A DNA stretch of 64,000 nucleotides from Microthrixaceae bacterium (GTDB taxonomy: Bacteria; Actinomycetota; Acidimicrobiia; Acidimicrobiales; Poriferisodalaceae): assembly GCA_011523825.1 (NCBI GenBank), contig WTFX01000012.1, positions 1 through 64,000 of the forward strand, in the 5' to 3' direction. The notes beneath the pieces were generated by a model, which was given only the letters and a program-made list of their open reading frames with translations, was not told the origin of the DNA and ran no database searches. Both the position numbers and the translations under genes were made by a program. The stretch's first letter is position 1, and each line of letters begins with the position of its first letter. Shown here one piece after another: positions 45,165 to 52,727 of the stretch.

Positions 45165-46730
45165 GTGAAGCCCGCAGGACGGAGCGTGCGCGCGCAAGCG
45201 CGGCTGACTGCAAGACGGCCGTCGGTCTTCACGGTCGTCCCGCAGATTCTCGATGCGGCCGGCCGGCCACTCGCCGCATCGGTGGCACCCCCCGCTCCGC
45301 GCCCGCCGCTGCGGGCCGCCGCGCCGCCGACAGCTGATGTCGGGCCGCCACAGGGGACTCGCTACCGGTGGATCCTGCTGGTAGTCATCGGCTTTGCCGT
45401 GCTCGGTTTCGGTTCGCTGATGACGCTGGTCAGTGCGGCGCTGGGAACCATCGCGGAGGACTTGGACACGAGCGTCCCCACCGCCGGCTGGGTGATGACC
45501 GGCCTCATGCTCGCGATGGCCGTCTCTACGCCTGCGGGCGGCAAGCTCGGCGACATCTACGGCCATCGCCGGATGTTCATGATCGGCATGGTCGGCATGA
45601 CGGCCATGATGATCGTCAACTACTGGGTGCCCGACATCGGCACGTTCATCGCCGTGCGAGTCGTGTTCGGACTGTGCGGCGGGATGTTGATGCCGTCCGG
45701 GATGGCGCTGCTGATGCATGCCTTCGGTCCGGCGGAGCGGGCCCGGGCCGTGGGCTGGTTCCAGTTCGCCATGACCGGCGCGCCCACGATCGGCGTCGTC
45801 GCCGGCGGGCCGATGCTCAATGTCTTCGGCTGGCGCGGCATCTTCCTGCTCTTCGGCCTCATCGGGCTGCTGGGCACCGTGATGGCTGTGTTCATCGTGA
45901 AGCCGATCCCGCGAGGCGCCCGAGTCTCCATCGACGTCCTCGGTGCCCTGCTGCTGGGCGCGGGCACGCTGCTGGTTCTGTGGGCGATCACCCGGATCCC
46001 CACGCTGACCCGGTCTGGCATGTCGCTGCTCAGCGACCAGACGCTGATGCTGATGGTCGGCGGCGCGGTGGCGTGCTTCGTGCTGTTCGCGCTCTGGGAA
46101 CGGCGTGCATCGTCGCCGTTGCTTGACCTGCGACTCTTCCGGCGCCCGAGCTTCACGCTCCCGCTCGTGTCAGCTGCGTGCAACCAGTTCGCCTACATGG
46201 GGGCGTTCATCATCGTGCCGACGTTCTTGCTTCAGGACGGGTACGGGTACTCCGTCGGTGTGGCAGCGCTGCTGATGGTTCCCCGGCCGGGAGCGTTCGC
46301 TCTGGCGTCACCGTTCGGCGGCACGCTCGTGACCAAGATCGGCGCACGGGTTCCGATGCTGTTCGGCACCTCGGCGATGATCGGCTCGATGGTGGCGTTC
46401 GCCATCGGCGCAGACCCAGCGGGTTGGGGCCTCGCGCTGGTGATGGTGGGCTTGGTGCTCTCCGGCGTCTCCGCCGGCTTCGGCTCGCCGGCGTATCAGG
46501 TGCTGGTCGCGAACTCGGTGGACGACAAGGACCTGGGCGTCGCGAACGGCATGAACCAGACCGTCATGTGGATCGGCATCATCACCGGCATCCAGTCGAT
46601 GCTGGCGTTCGCAGGAGACAGCCCATCGATCGGCCGCCTGCAAACGACGTTCCTCTTCGGAGCGGTCGTGGCGGCCTTCGGGTACATGGCACCGCTGTTT
46701 GCAACCCGCCGTGCCACCCGAGCCGGTTAG
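45165..46730 (+). CDS. DHA2-family MFS drug/metabolite exporter
   Basis: The protein of up to 521 aa has about fourteen helices and the DHA2 signatures GGKLGDIYGHRRMFMIG and MLMPSGMALLMHAF. It likely exports drugs or metabolites by proton antiport. The GTG at 45165 adds about 65 hydrophilic residues before the first helix (WILLVVIGFAVLGFGS); the true start may be internal. The 138 bases upstream hold a small CGCCAC/GTGGCG hairpin (45044-45057) and no gene. The 3' end is duplicated downstream. Confidence 0.82.
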   Translation: MKPAGRSVRAQARLTARRPSVFTVVPQILDAAGRPLAASVAPPAPRPPLRAAAPPTADVGPPQGTRYRWILLVVIGFAVLGFGSLMTLVSAALGTIAEDLDTSVPTAGWVMTGLMLAMAVSTPAGGKLGDIYGHRRMFMIGMVGMTAMMIVNYWVPDIGTFIAVRVVFGLCGGMLMPSGMALLMHAFGPAERARAVGWFQFAMTGAPTIGVVAGGPMLNVFGWRGIFLLFGLIGLLGTVMAVFIVKPIPRGARVSIDVLGALLLGAGTLLVLWAITRIPTLTRSGMSLLSDQTLMLMVGGAVACFVLFALWERRASSPLLDLRLFRRPSFTLPLVSAACNQFAYMGAFIIVPTFLLQDGYGYSVGVAALLMVPRPGAFALASPFGGTLVTKIGARVPMLFGTSAMIGSMVAFAIGADPAGWGLALVMVGLVLSGVSAGFGSPAYQVLVANSVDDKDLGVANGMNQTVMWIGIITGIQSMLAFAGDSPSIGRLQTTFLFGAVVAAFGYMAPLFATRRATRAG

Positions 46731-46809
46731 CTGCGACGGGTTCGGGTTCTTCGGGCGGCAGTTCGCCGAGCGGCGTGCTGCCCGCGCCGGCTGGCTGCGG
46801 CGGGTGTCG
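46698..46809 (+). repeat. Duplicated 3' terminus of the DHA2 exporter gene
   Basis: 46698-46742 encodes FATRRATRAG, stop, LRRV. A second copy at 46762-46806 reads FAERRAARAGWLRRV in its own frame, with the stop codon TAG matched by TGG. Most base differences fall at third codon positions and are synonymous. The copies are 64 bases apart and therefore in different frames. Confidence 0.5.
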
Positions 46810-46819
46810 CGGCGACGCG

Positions 46820-47848
46820 TTAGAGCGCTCTGAGGAAATCCAGCAGTTCCGCGTTGAACTCGTCGGCTGCTTCCTGCTGCACCCAGTGGCCGATGCCGTC
46901 GAGGATCACCGACTTGTGCAGGTTGGGCATGGTCTCGGGAAACTTGGCGATGGAGCCGGCGCCCCACACCGTCGGCCCGTCGACCTCGCCGCCCACGAAC
47001 AGGCTGGGTTGGGTGATGGCTGCGTTATCGAACGCTGCCATGTCCTCCCAGTCGCGGTCCACATTGCGGTAGCGGTTCAGTCCTCCGGACATGCCGGTGC
47101 GGGTGAATTCCCCGACGTAGTAGCCAAACTCGGCTTCGGACATCCACTGTGGCCAGGTGCCTTCTTCGGGCCAGATGAAGTTGTCCGAGAGCTTCCCTCC
47201 GGGGGCCACGCCGAAGCCTCCGCCTGATGAATCGCCTGATGCCTGCCGCGCCCGAACGCCATCTCCTGAGGCGGCGAAGTACATGCCCAGCAGCCAATGG
47301 GGAAGGTCGACCTCCATTTCGGCCTCGGCGCGGCCGGGCTGCTGGAAGTACTCGATGTAGAACTCCTTGTCGCCGCCCATCATGCGGAACGCAGCGCTGG
47401 GCTTGAAGTCGCTGCGGGCGTTGTACGGCACGCTGACGAGGGCGAGCGCGGTGAAGATGTCGGGCCGCAGCAAGGCTGAGCTCCAAGCGATCGGCGCGCC
47501 CCAGTCGTGCCCCACGATCACAGCAGTGTCTTCACCGAGAGCCCGCACGACGCCCACGTTGTCGGCAACGTGACGCACCATGCGGTAGTCGTCCACAGCA
47601 GTGGGCGCTGACGAGCGGCCGTAGCCGCGCACGTCGATGGCAACGGCGCGGTAGCCGGCCGCGGCGACCGCCGGAAGCTGGTGGCGCCACGAGTACCACG
47701 ACTCCGGGAAGCCATGGACGAACAGCACCATCGGCCCCTCGCCCAATTCGGCCACATGTATCCGCGTGCCCAGCGCATCCACGTCGTAGTGCTTCACGCC
47801 AGACAGATCAGGTGTCGTCGTGCCATTGCTCTCGCTCATGGCCGACAT
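46820..47848 (-). CDS. Alpha/beta hydrolase, epoxide-hydrolase-like
   Basis: The 342 aa hydrolase has FVHGFPESWYSWRHQLP (oxyanion HGFP), nucleophile aspartate in GHDWGAPIAW and the catalytic histidine in DGIGHWVQQEAADEFN. An aspartate rather than serine nucleophile indicates an epoxide hydrolase or haloalkane dehalogenase-type reaction. A cap domain insertion (about 140-240) contains a Gly/Ser-rich stretch. ATG 47848 is chosen; ATG 47839 is also possible. It is divergent from the antitoxin gene. Confidence 0.87.
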   Translation of the reverse strand: MSAMSESNGTTTPDLSGVKHYDVDALGTRIHVAELGEGPMVLFVHGFPESWYSWRHQLPAVAAAGYRAVAIDVRGYGRSSAPTAVDDYRMVRHVADNVGVVRALGEDTAVIVGHDWGAPIAWSSALLRPDIFTALALVSVPYNARSDFKPSAAFRMMGGDKEFYIEYFQQPGRAEAEMEVDLPHWLLGMYFAASGDGVRARQASGDSSGGGFGVAPGGKLSDNFIWPEEGTWPQWMSEAEFGYYVGEFTRTGMSGGLNRYRNVDRDWEDMAAFDNAAITQPSLFVGGEVDGPTVWGAGSIAKFPETMPNLHKSVILDGIGHWVQQEAADEFNAELLDFLRAL

Positions 47849-47999
47849 TCTGGCCCGCTGTGTCGAGCTATCGCGCAGCTGCGTTCGCGATGACGATGCC
47901 GAAGGCACCTTCAGTCGACTGCTTCGCCTCTCGGCGATCGGCCATGTGAAGGCCTTAGCTCCAGAGTATGAGCCGGGTTCACAGCTAGCCTCGGCGCCG

Positions 48000-48263
48000 A
48001 TGGCCGAGACAATGCCGATCGCTGAGGCGATGGCCCAGTTGCCAGAGTTGGCGGACTGGTTCGAGAATCAACACGGGCGCATCGTGATCACACGTCAAGG
48101 TCGACCGTCGCTCGTGCTCATGAGTCTCGATGAGTTGGAATCGCTCGAAGAAACGCTCGACATTCTCGGAGACGAGGAGCTCATGGCGTCACTGCGGCAG
48201 TCCGAAGAGGATGCTGCCGAAGGCAAGCTGATTCCGCTACAAGAAGTCATCTCGGCGGAGTGA
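48000..48263 (+). CDS. Phd/YefM-family antitoxin without adjacent toxin
   Basis: The 87 aa protein has the Phd/YefM DNA-binding fold (DWFENQHGRIVITRQGRPSLV, shown by HGRIVITRQGRPSLVLMS) followed by an acidic toxin-binding tail (LESLEETLDILGDEELMASL). It should neutralise a RelE-type toxin and repress its own promoter. No toxin follows. A GTG overlapping its stop opens a frame of only 22 codons ending at 48328. ATG 48000 is the first start that gives the normal length. It is divergent from the hydrolase with 151 bases between. Confidence 0.8.
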   Translation: MAETMPIAEAMAQLPELADWFENQHGRIVITRQGRPSLVLMSLDELESLEETLDILGDEELMASLRQSEEDAAEGKLIPLQEVISAE

Positions 48264-48324
48264 TCGGTGCCGAGATCAAGACACGCCGGCGAACTTGTCG
48301 CACCCCTGCGCGATCGTGGCGGCC

Positions 48325-48723
48325 GTGACGACGCAACTGATTGAACTCATCGACAAGGCACCGTGGCGCGAGGCCGTGACGTACCGGGACACGTGGCCAC
48401 ACGAGTACGTGCTGAGCGAGAAGGACGACCAGCGGGAGCTGCTTGCAGTGATCTGCGCCCGATTCCACGCTGGCGAGGGAGTCACGGGCCGCTTCTTCCG
48501 GATGTCGAACACGTACCTGTTCGTCGGCGACCACAAGTACTGGCTGATGACCGACTACCGCAAGATCAGTCCGCTCGCCGGCGAGGACAACTACGTCATC
48601 AACCGGGCACCGCTGTACCGCGACCGCCGAGACTTCGTCATCCAGCCCGGCGACACCGGCCGCCGAGACGACTATCCCACCTCGCCCGCGAGTGACTGGA
48701 TCAACCGAACGGAGACCCCCTGA
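48325..48723 (+). CDS. Uncharacterised conserved protein beside a PD-(D/E)XK-like gene
   Basis: The roughly 132 aa protein has strongly patterned segments WREAVTYRDTWPHEYVL, TYLFVGDHKYWLMTDY, INRAPLYRDRRDFVI and PGDTGRRDDY. I recall this as a widespread family of unknown function often in variable regions. The start is taken as GTG 48325, which begins the homologous part; TTG 48295 or GTG 48316 are alternatives. Its stop overlaps the next ATG as TGATG, so the two proteins are co-translated and probably act together. Confidence 0.7.
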   Translation: MTTQLIELIDKAPWREAVTYRDTWPHEYVLSEKDDQRELLAVICARFHAGEGVTGRFFRMSNTYLFVGDHKYWLMTDYRKISPLAGEDNYVINRAPLYRDRRDFVIQPGDTGRRDDYPTSPASDWINRTETP

Positions 48724-49763
48724 TGTCCGACGACGACACGCTCCTCGCATATCTGGTGCCCAAGCTCACCAGTGGTGTCGAGGACGCAGCAACCGACGCG
48801 CTCGCATTCATCCTCAACCGTTCGGAGCCGTGCAGGAAGGCACTCGTAGAGATGGCGAGTGAAGGTCAGCATCAGTTGGTGCCGCTTGAGAGCGTCAGCA
48901 CTCAGGTGACCGTCGACGACGGGGGTCGACTCGATCTCGTGGCGTATGACGCCAACGAACAGCAGCGGCTCATCATCGAATCGAAGTGCTGGGCGGCGCT
49001 CCTGAGCGGCCAAGCCAGCGGTTACGTCGCCCATCTAACCGGTGACGGCCCGGCGACCCTGTTGTTCGTAGCCCCCGAAGTTCGCCGCGAGACGCTCTGG
49101 ACCAAGATTGAGGGGCAGTTCTCGGAAGAGAACGGCATGCGACTCGGCGAGGCCCGTCAGGTAGGACCGATCACGACAGCGGAAGTGGACGGGAGCAGCA
49201 GGCGCATTGCACTGACGAGTTGGTACGAGTTGCTCAATCACCTTGAGCGCGCCGACTTGTCGATGAGGTCCAATATCCGGCAGCTGAGGAACTTGGCGAA
49301 TGCGCAGGACGACCAGGCAGTCGCTCCGCTGCACGCGGGCGACTTCAACCCTGCGATTCCCCGCCGCCACTTGGACTTCTGCCGGATCGTCGACAGTGTG
49401 ATCGACGCCGGTGCGCACGACGGCTGGATATCAACCAAGGGATTGAACGCAACGGCGCAACGCGACGGCTACTTGCGGTACTTCCAATTCTGTTCTGAAG
49501 ACGGAGACAGCATGTCTAAGGTCATCGCCCTGTACTTCAGTGCTGATCGCTGGGTGAGATCGGGCACTACGCCAATCTGGCTGCGCTGCTGGCACAAGCC
49601 TGAGCATGCAGCGCTCGCTCGGCAAACGGAGATCGAGTACGAGAAGGACCCCGGCGGACCCGCCTGGGTCCCGCTGCGACTTCTCACTGGCGTTGAGTAC
49701 TCGGATGTCTTCGTAGACGTGGTCGCACAGGTCAAGCGCGTCCGCGACATCGTTCTCCCGTAA
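48723..49763 (+). CDS. PD-(D/E)XK-like nuclease-fold protein, possible defence protein
   Basis: The 346 aa protein has a candidate PD-(D/E)XK core: D71 in GRLDLVAYD and E86-x-K88 in LIIESKCWAALLSGQ, followed by a strand-rich part (PATLLFVAPEV). A C-terminal region (about 200-340) with YLRYFQFCSEDGDSMSKVIALYF and PIWLRCWHK is not recognised and may bind ligand or nucleic acid. The overall layout recalls PD-(D/E)XK proteins of antiphage or restriction loci. It is translationally coupled to the upstream 132 aa gene. It has more A and T than the metabolic genes, consistent with transfer (not measured). Confidence 0.7.
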   Translation: MSDDDTLLAYLVPKLTSGVEDAATDALAFILNRSEPCRKALVEMASEGQHQLVPLESVSTQVTVDDGGRLDLVAYDANEQQRLIIESKCWAALLSGQASGYVAHLTGDGPATLLFVAPEVRRETLWTKIEGQFSEENGMRLGEARQVGPITTAEVDGSSRRIALTSWYELLNHLERADLSMRSNIRQLRNLANAQDDQAVAPLHAGDFNPAIPRRHLDFCRIVDSVIDAGAHDGWISTKGLNATAQRDGYLRYFQFCSEDGDSMSKVIALYFSADRWVRSGTTPIWLRCWHKPEHAALARQTEIEYEKDPGGPAWVPLRLLTGVEYSDVFVDVVAQVKRVRDIVLP

Positions 49764-49844
49764 CTTCTGACGCCGTGTCGCCGCAGCTGATCTTGCCCGA
49801 GCTGACCGCAGCGTTGGGCACGCCGCTAGGCAAGGATGGGTGGC

Positions 49845-50627
49845 ATGAGTTTGTTGTCGTTTGAGCTGCCTTTGTTGGAGACGATTGAACTGGAGCCTGA
49901 TGGCGAGACGCTGCGGGTGTGGCTGAACCGGCCTGAGTCGCGCAACGCCCACAACCAGTTGATGATCCGCGAGGTGGGGGACTTGTTCTTGGCGCTCAAT
50001 GGGCAAACCCAGTACCGGGTGGCGGTGCTGGGCGGGCGGGGGAAGTCGTTCTGCGCTGGCGCCGATCGCAAGGAGAGTCCGCCCGCTACGGCCAACGACC
50101 GCGAGGCCCGCTACATCAACCAGCTCGGCCGCCGGGCCGCACGCGCCATCGAGGACTGCGAGGCGGTCACGATCGCCCGGGTGCACGGTCACGCCATCGG
50201 CGGCGGGAACTGCTTCGCCACGAGCTGCGACTTCAGGGTCACCACCGCGGACGCGCTCTGGTACGTGCCCGAGGTGGAGCTGGGGGTGCCGCTGCCATGG
50301 GGCGCAACTCCCCGGCTGATTTCCGAGATGGGCATGTCCCGGGCTCGCCAGTTCGTCATGACCAGCGAGCGCATCAATGGACACACGGCCGTTGAGTGGG
50401 GTCTGGCGCACGAGGTGTGCGACGGCGAAGAGGAGCTGGATGCGGCCGTCGAACGATGGGTGGCGCGCCTGTTGGACCTGCCGTCGCTGTCGGTGCAGAT
50501 GGCCAAGCACCAGCTGCGCGGTTACGCCCAGCTCACCCGGCTCGGCGATCTGTCGGAGTTTGACGGCGACGCCTCGGCCCGGTCAATCACCAGCGAGGAC
50601 GCGCAAGCGCGCTTCGGCACCTTCTAG
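49845..50627 (+). CDS. Enoyl-CoA hydratase/isomerase family protein
   Basis: The 260 aa crotonase-fold protein has the oxyanion-hole motifs KSFCAGADRKE and HGHAIGGGNCFATSCDFRV. The usual catalytic glutamates are not both evident: the second-site region reads VPEVELGVPLPWGATPRL, which keeps one. ATG 49845 follows AAGGA at 49832-49836; ATG 49836 is possible. It converges on the carboxymuconolactone-decarboxylase gene; its TAG is part of a CTAG that also ends the duplicated C-terminal segment of that gene. Confidence 0.87.
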   Translation: MSLLSFELPLLETIELEPDGETLRVWLNRPESRNAHNQLMIREVGDLFLALNGQTQYRVAVLGGRGKSFCAGADRKESPPATANDREARYINQLGRRAARAIEDCEAVTIARVHGHAIGGGNCFATSCDFRVTTADALWYVPEVELGVPLPWGATPRLISEMGMSRARQFVMTSERINGHTAVEWGLAHEVCDGEEELDAAVERWVARLLDLPSLSVQMAKHQLRGYAQLTRLGDLSEFDGDASARSITSEDAQARFGTF

Positions 50628-50677
50628 CTGCGGGCGTCGATCTCGTCGCAGCGCTAGCTGCGAGCATCAATCTTGTC
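50624..50677 (-). repeat. In-frame duplication of the C-terminal codons and stop of the CMD gene
   Basis: On the minus strand 50677-50654 encodes DKIDARS-stop (the gene end) and, exactly 30 bases on, 50647-50624 encodes DEIDARS-stop in the same frame. Of the four base differences three are synonymous third-position changes (ATT/ATC, GAT/GAC, GCT/GCC). The distal stop shares CTAG with the stop of the convergent enoyl-CoA hydratase gene. Confidence 0.65.
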
Positions 50678-51484
50678 GAAGGCCTTCTTCATGGCTTGGT
50701 AGCCCTCGACAGAGCGCGGGATGCCGCCGTAGATGGTCATCTGCACCATGATCTCTTCGATCTCGGTGCGGGACAGGCCGTGGTTGAGGCCAGCTGGCAC
50801 GTGGAAGGCCAGCTCGTCGGTACGGCTCAGCACGGTCAGGATCGCGATGACCACGATGCTGCGATCGCGGCGCGAGAGCTCGTCGCGCGACCACAGGTCG
50901 CCGAACGCCCAGTGGTAGGCGATGCGCCCGACCTCGCCCAGACGCTCGACGAGCCGCTCCATGTCTTCGGACGGATCGCTGGAGGCGCGGCCGGCGGTGA
51001 GCGTGCCACGCACCTCAGCGGCGCGTCGCTCCCGCTCGTCATCGTCGAGTTCGGCGGCGCCCGAACGTTCGGGCAGCCGCTCTACTCCGTCGAGCGTGCG
51101 GAACCGCTCGTCCACCACACGGGACGCAGCCATGGCCATCGGGAAGCCGGCGTAGGCGGCCACCTGGATCAAGATCTCCTCGATTTCGACGCGCGTCAGG
51201 CCGTGGTTCAGACCGACTTCGGTGTGCAGCGACAGCTCTTCAGTCGAGCCGATGGTGGCGAGCACGGTGATGACGATCAGGCTGCGATCCCGGCGCGACA
51301 GCTGCGGCCGCGACCACACGTCGCCCATCACCACGTCGAAGGCAAACGTGCCCAGCGCCCCGTGGCGCCTGATCATGCCTCGACGCCCGCGCTCCGGGTC
51401 AATCTCGCCGTTGGTGAAGCGTTCGAACACCTCGAGTGCGGCGGCCTGCCGCTCGGCGTGCGTGCGTGATCCAGTTTCTGCCAT
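50654..51484 (-). CDS. Carboxymuconolactone decarboxylase family protein with two CMD domains
   Basis: The 276 aa protein contains two CMD domains (about residues 35-125 and 170-265). Each has the pattern GDVWSRPQLSRRDRSLIVI or GDLWSRDELSRRDRSIVVI, then LHTEVGLNHGLTRVEIEEI or FHVPAGLNHGLSRTEIEEI. There is no AhpD CxxC motif, so a lactone decarboxylase-like role rather than a peroxidase is indicated; the substrate is unknown. The two domains are clear internal duplicates. Its last codons and stop are themselves duplicated downstream. Confidence 0.88.
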   Translation of the reverse strand: MAETGSRTHAERQAAALEVFERFTNGEIDPERGRRGMIRRHGALGTFAFDVVMGDVWSRPQLSRRDRSLIVITVLATIGSTEELSLHTEVGLNHGLTRVEIEEILIQVAAYAGFPMAMAASRVVDERFRTLDGVERLPERSGAAELDDDERERRAAEVRGTLTAGRASSDPSEDMERLVERLGEVGRIAYHWAFGDLWSRDELSRRDRSIVVIAILTVLSRTDELAFHVPAGLNHGLSRTEIEEIMVQMTIYGGIPRSVEGYQAMKKAFDKIDARS

Positions 51485-51505
51485 GTCTCCCCCCTGGCAA
51501 CGCGA

Positions 51506-52270
51506 CTACAGCTCGCCGGGCTCCTTGCCGGGCAGGTACGTGACCGGCAGCCGCGTCAGGCGGCGCACCCGAGACGGTAGGTCGGCACCCACCAGACGTG
51601 AGGCCCCCGCGGGCAAGGTCGACAGGATGATGCCGTCGAAGCTGGAACGCGACAGCACCGCCTGGATCGCCCGCAACGGATCGGGGTCGCCGAGTTCGCC
51701 CGTCGCGGCGTACGACGCCGCTGCGATCTTCGCAAGCTGGGCGTCGAGACGCTTCTGCGCCTGTTCCATGCCGAGCGTGTCGGGTCCCAGATAGTCCGCA
51801 GCGGGCACATGCTCTGACGGGATGCCCGTCACCGGGTCGGCCGCGAGCATCGAGAGCCGCCGCGCCCGCGCGTAGCTCTTCGAGTGCGTCATCGGCACCA
51901 GCAGGTGGAACTCGCACGGGCCGTGGGAGTTCAGCCGATCGATCTCAGCGACGACCTCGCCGGTGCCCAGCGTCTGGTTGGCCACAATGAGCCAGCGCGT
52001 CACTTCCACGTCGGGTGCACCCGGCGTGAGGCCTGGCCGCATCCGGTCGACCCGGAACGCCACTCGCAGCTTGATGCGGTAGAGGGCGATCTCGCCGTCC
52101 ACGATCATCACATCGCGCTCTTCGACGTGCGCTACCGACAGATCGCGGATCGTCTTCGTCGCCTCGGCGACTCCTCGACGCGCCGCGTCTTCCCAAGAAA
52201 TCCGACTCGCTGCGACCAGCGTGATGACCTTCTCGACAGCGTTTCGGTTGCGCTGAGGTGATTCGTTCAA
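51506..52270 (-). CDS. Dodecin domain fused to a USP/Rossmann-like domain
   Basis: The roughly 254 aa protein has an N-terminal dodecin-like region (EKVITLVAASRISWEDAARR, ATKTIRDLSVAHVEERDV, IKLRVAFRVD), the flavin-binding fold of about 65 residues. It then has an alpha/beta region (VTRWLIVANQTLGTGEVVAEI, FHLLVPMTHSK, SSFDGIILSTLP, RLTRLPVTYLP) resembling universal-stress or permease-associated domains. Dodecins form flavin-storing dodecamers, so the second domain may sit on such a shell (inference). No ATG fits; TTG 52270 with AGG about 10 bases upstream is the best start. It is divergent from a free-standing dodecin 168 bases away. Confidence 0.75.
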   Translation of the reverse strand: MNESPQRNRNAVEKVITLVAASRISWEDAARRGVAEATKTIRDLSVAHVEERDVMIVDGEIALYRIKLRVAFRVDRMRPGLTPGAPDVEVTRWLIVANQTLGTGEVVAEIDRLNSHGPCEFHLLVPMTHSKSYARARRLSMLAADPVTGIPSEHVPAADYLGPDTLGMEQAQKRLDAQLAKIAAASYAATGELGDPDPLRAIQAVLSRSSFDGIILSTLPAGASRLVGADLPSRVRRLTRLPVTYLPGKEPGEL

Positions 52271-52438
52271 GATGCGGACCTGTTCGGTGTGCGGCTCGAT
52301 CCTGCGAGCGGGAAGCGGTGTGCTCCGGTGGGGCAGACTGTAGGGCACACCGCGTTCGTGCGGCACACTGCGCGCCGCCGTAGGCACCGAATCGGCAACG
52401 GCGCAGTGCGCCCCGCGAATTCCTCAAGGAGAATCCCA

Positions 52439-52648
52439 ATGAGCAGCGTCTACAACGTGATCGAGTTGATCGGCACCAGCGAGGAATCGTGGGAGAAGGC
52501 AACGCAGAATGCGATCACCGAGGCCTCCAAAACCCTGCGGGATCTTCGGGTTGCCGAGGTGATCGAGCAGGACGTCGTGATCGAGGGCGGCGCGATCGCA
52601 GCTTTCCGCACGAAGGTTCGGCTGTCGTTCAAGCACGAGTCGCCTTGA
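52439..52648 (+). CDS. Dodecin family flavin-binding protein
   Basis: The 69 aa protein is a complete dodecin: YNVIELIGTSEESWEKATQN, EASKTLRDLRVAEVIEQDV and a final RTKVRLSFKHE strand. Dodecins assemble into hollow dodecamers that sequester flavins and protect them from light. The tryptophan in EESWEKA is the residue that stacks on flavin. AAGGAGA at 52426-52432 sets ATG 52439. It is a paralog of the N-terminal domain of the divergent fusion protein. Confidence 0.92.
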   Translation: MSSVYNVIELIGTSEESWEKATQNAITEASKTLRDLRVAEVIEQDVVIEGGAIAAFRTKVRLSFKHESP

Positions 52649-52727
52649 GCCGTCGTCCCCTCGGCAGAGCGAACTTCCCGCGCCGATCTCGGGGAGCGCG
52701 CGGGCCTAGTGCGCGGCCAGCGCTTCG

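Noticed and set aside
48260..48328. RelE-type toxin gene overlapping the antitoxin stop
   Set aside because: The frame has only 22 codons and no RelE features; at most a remnant.
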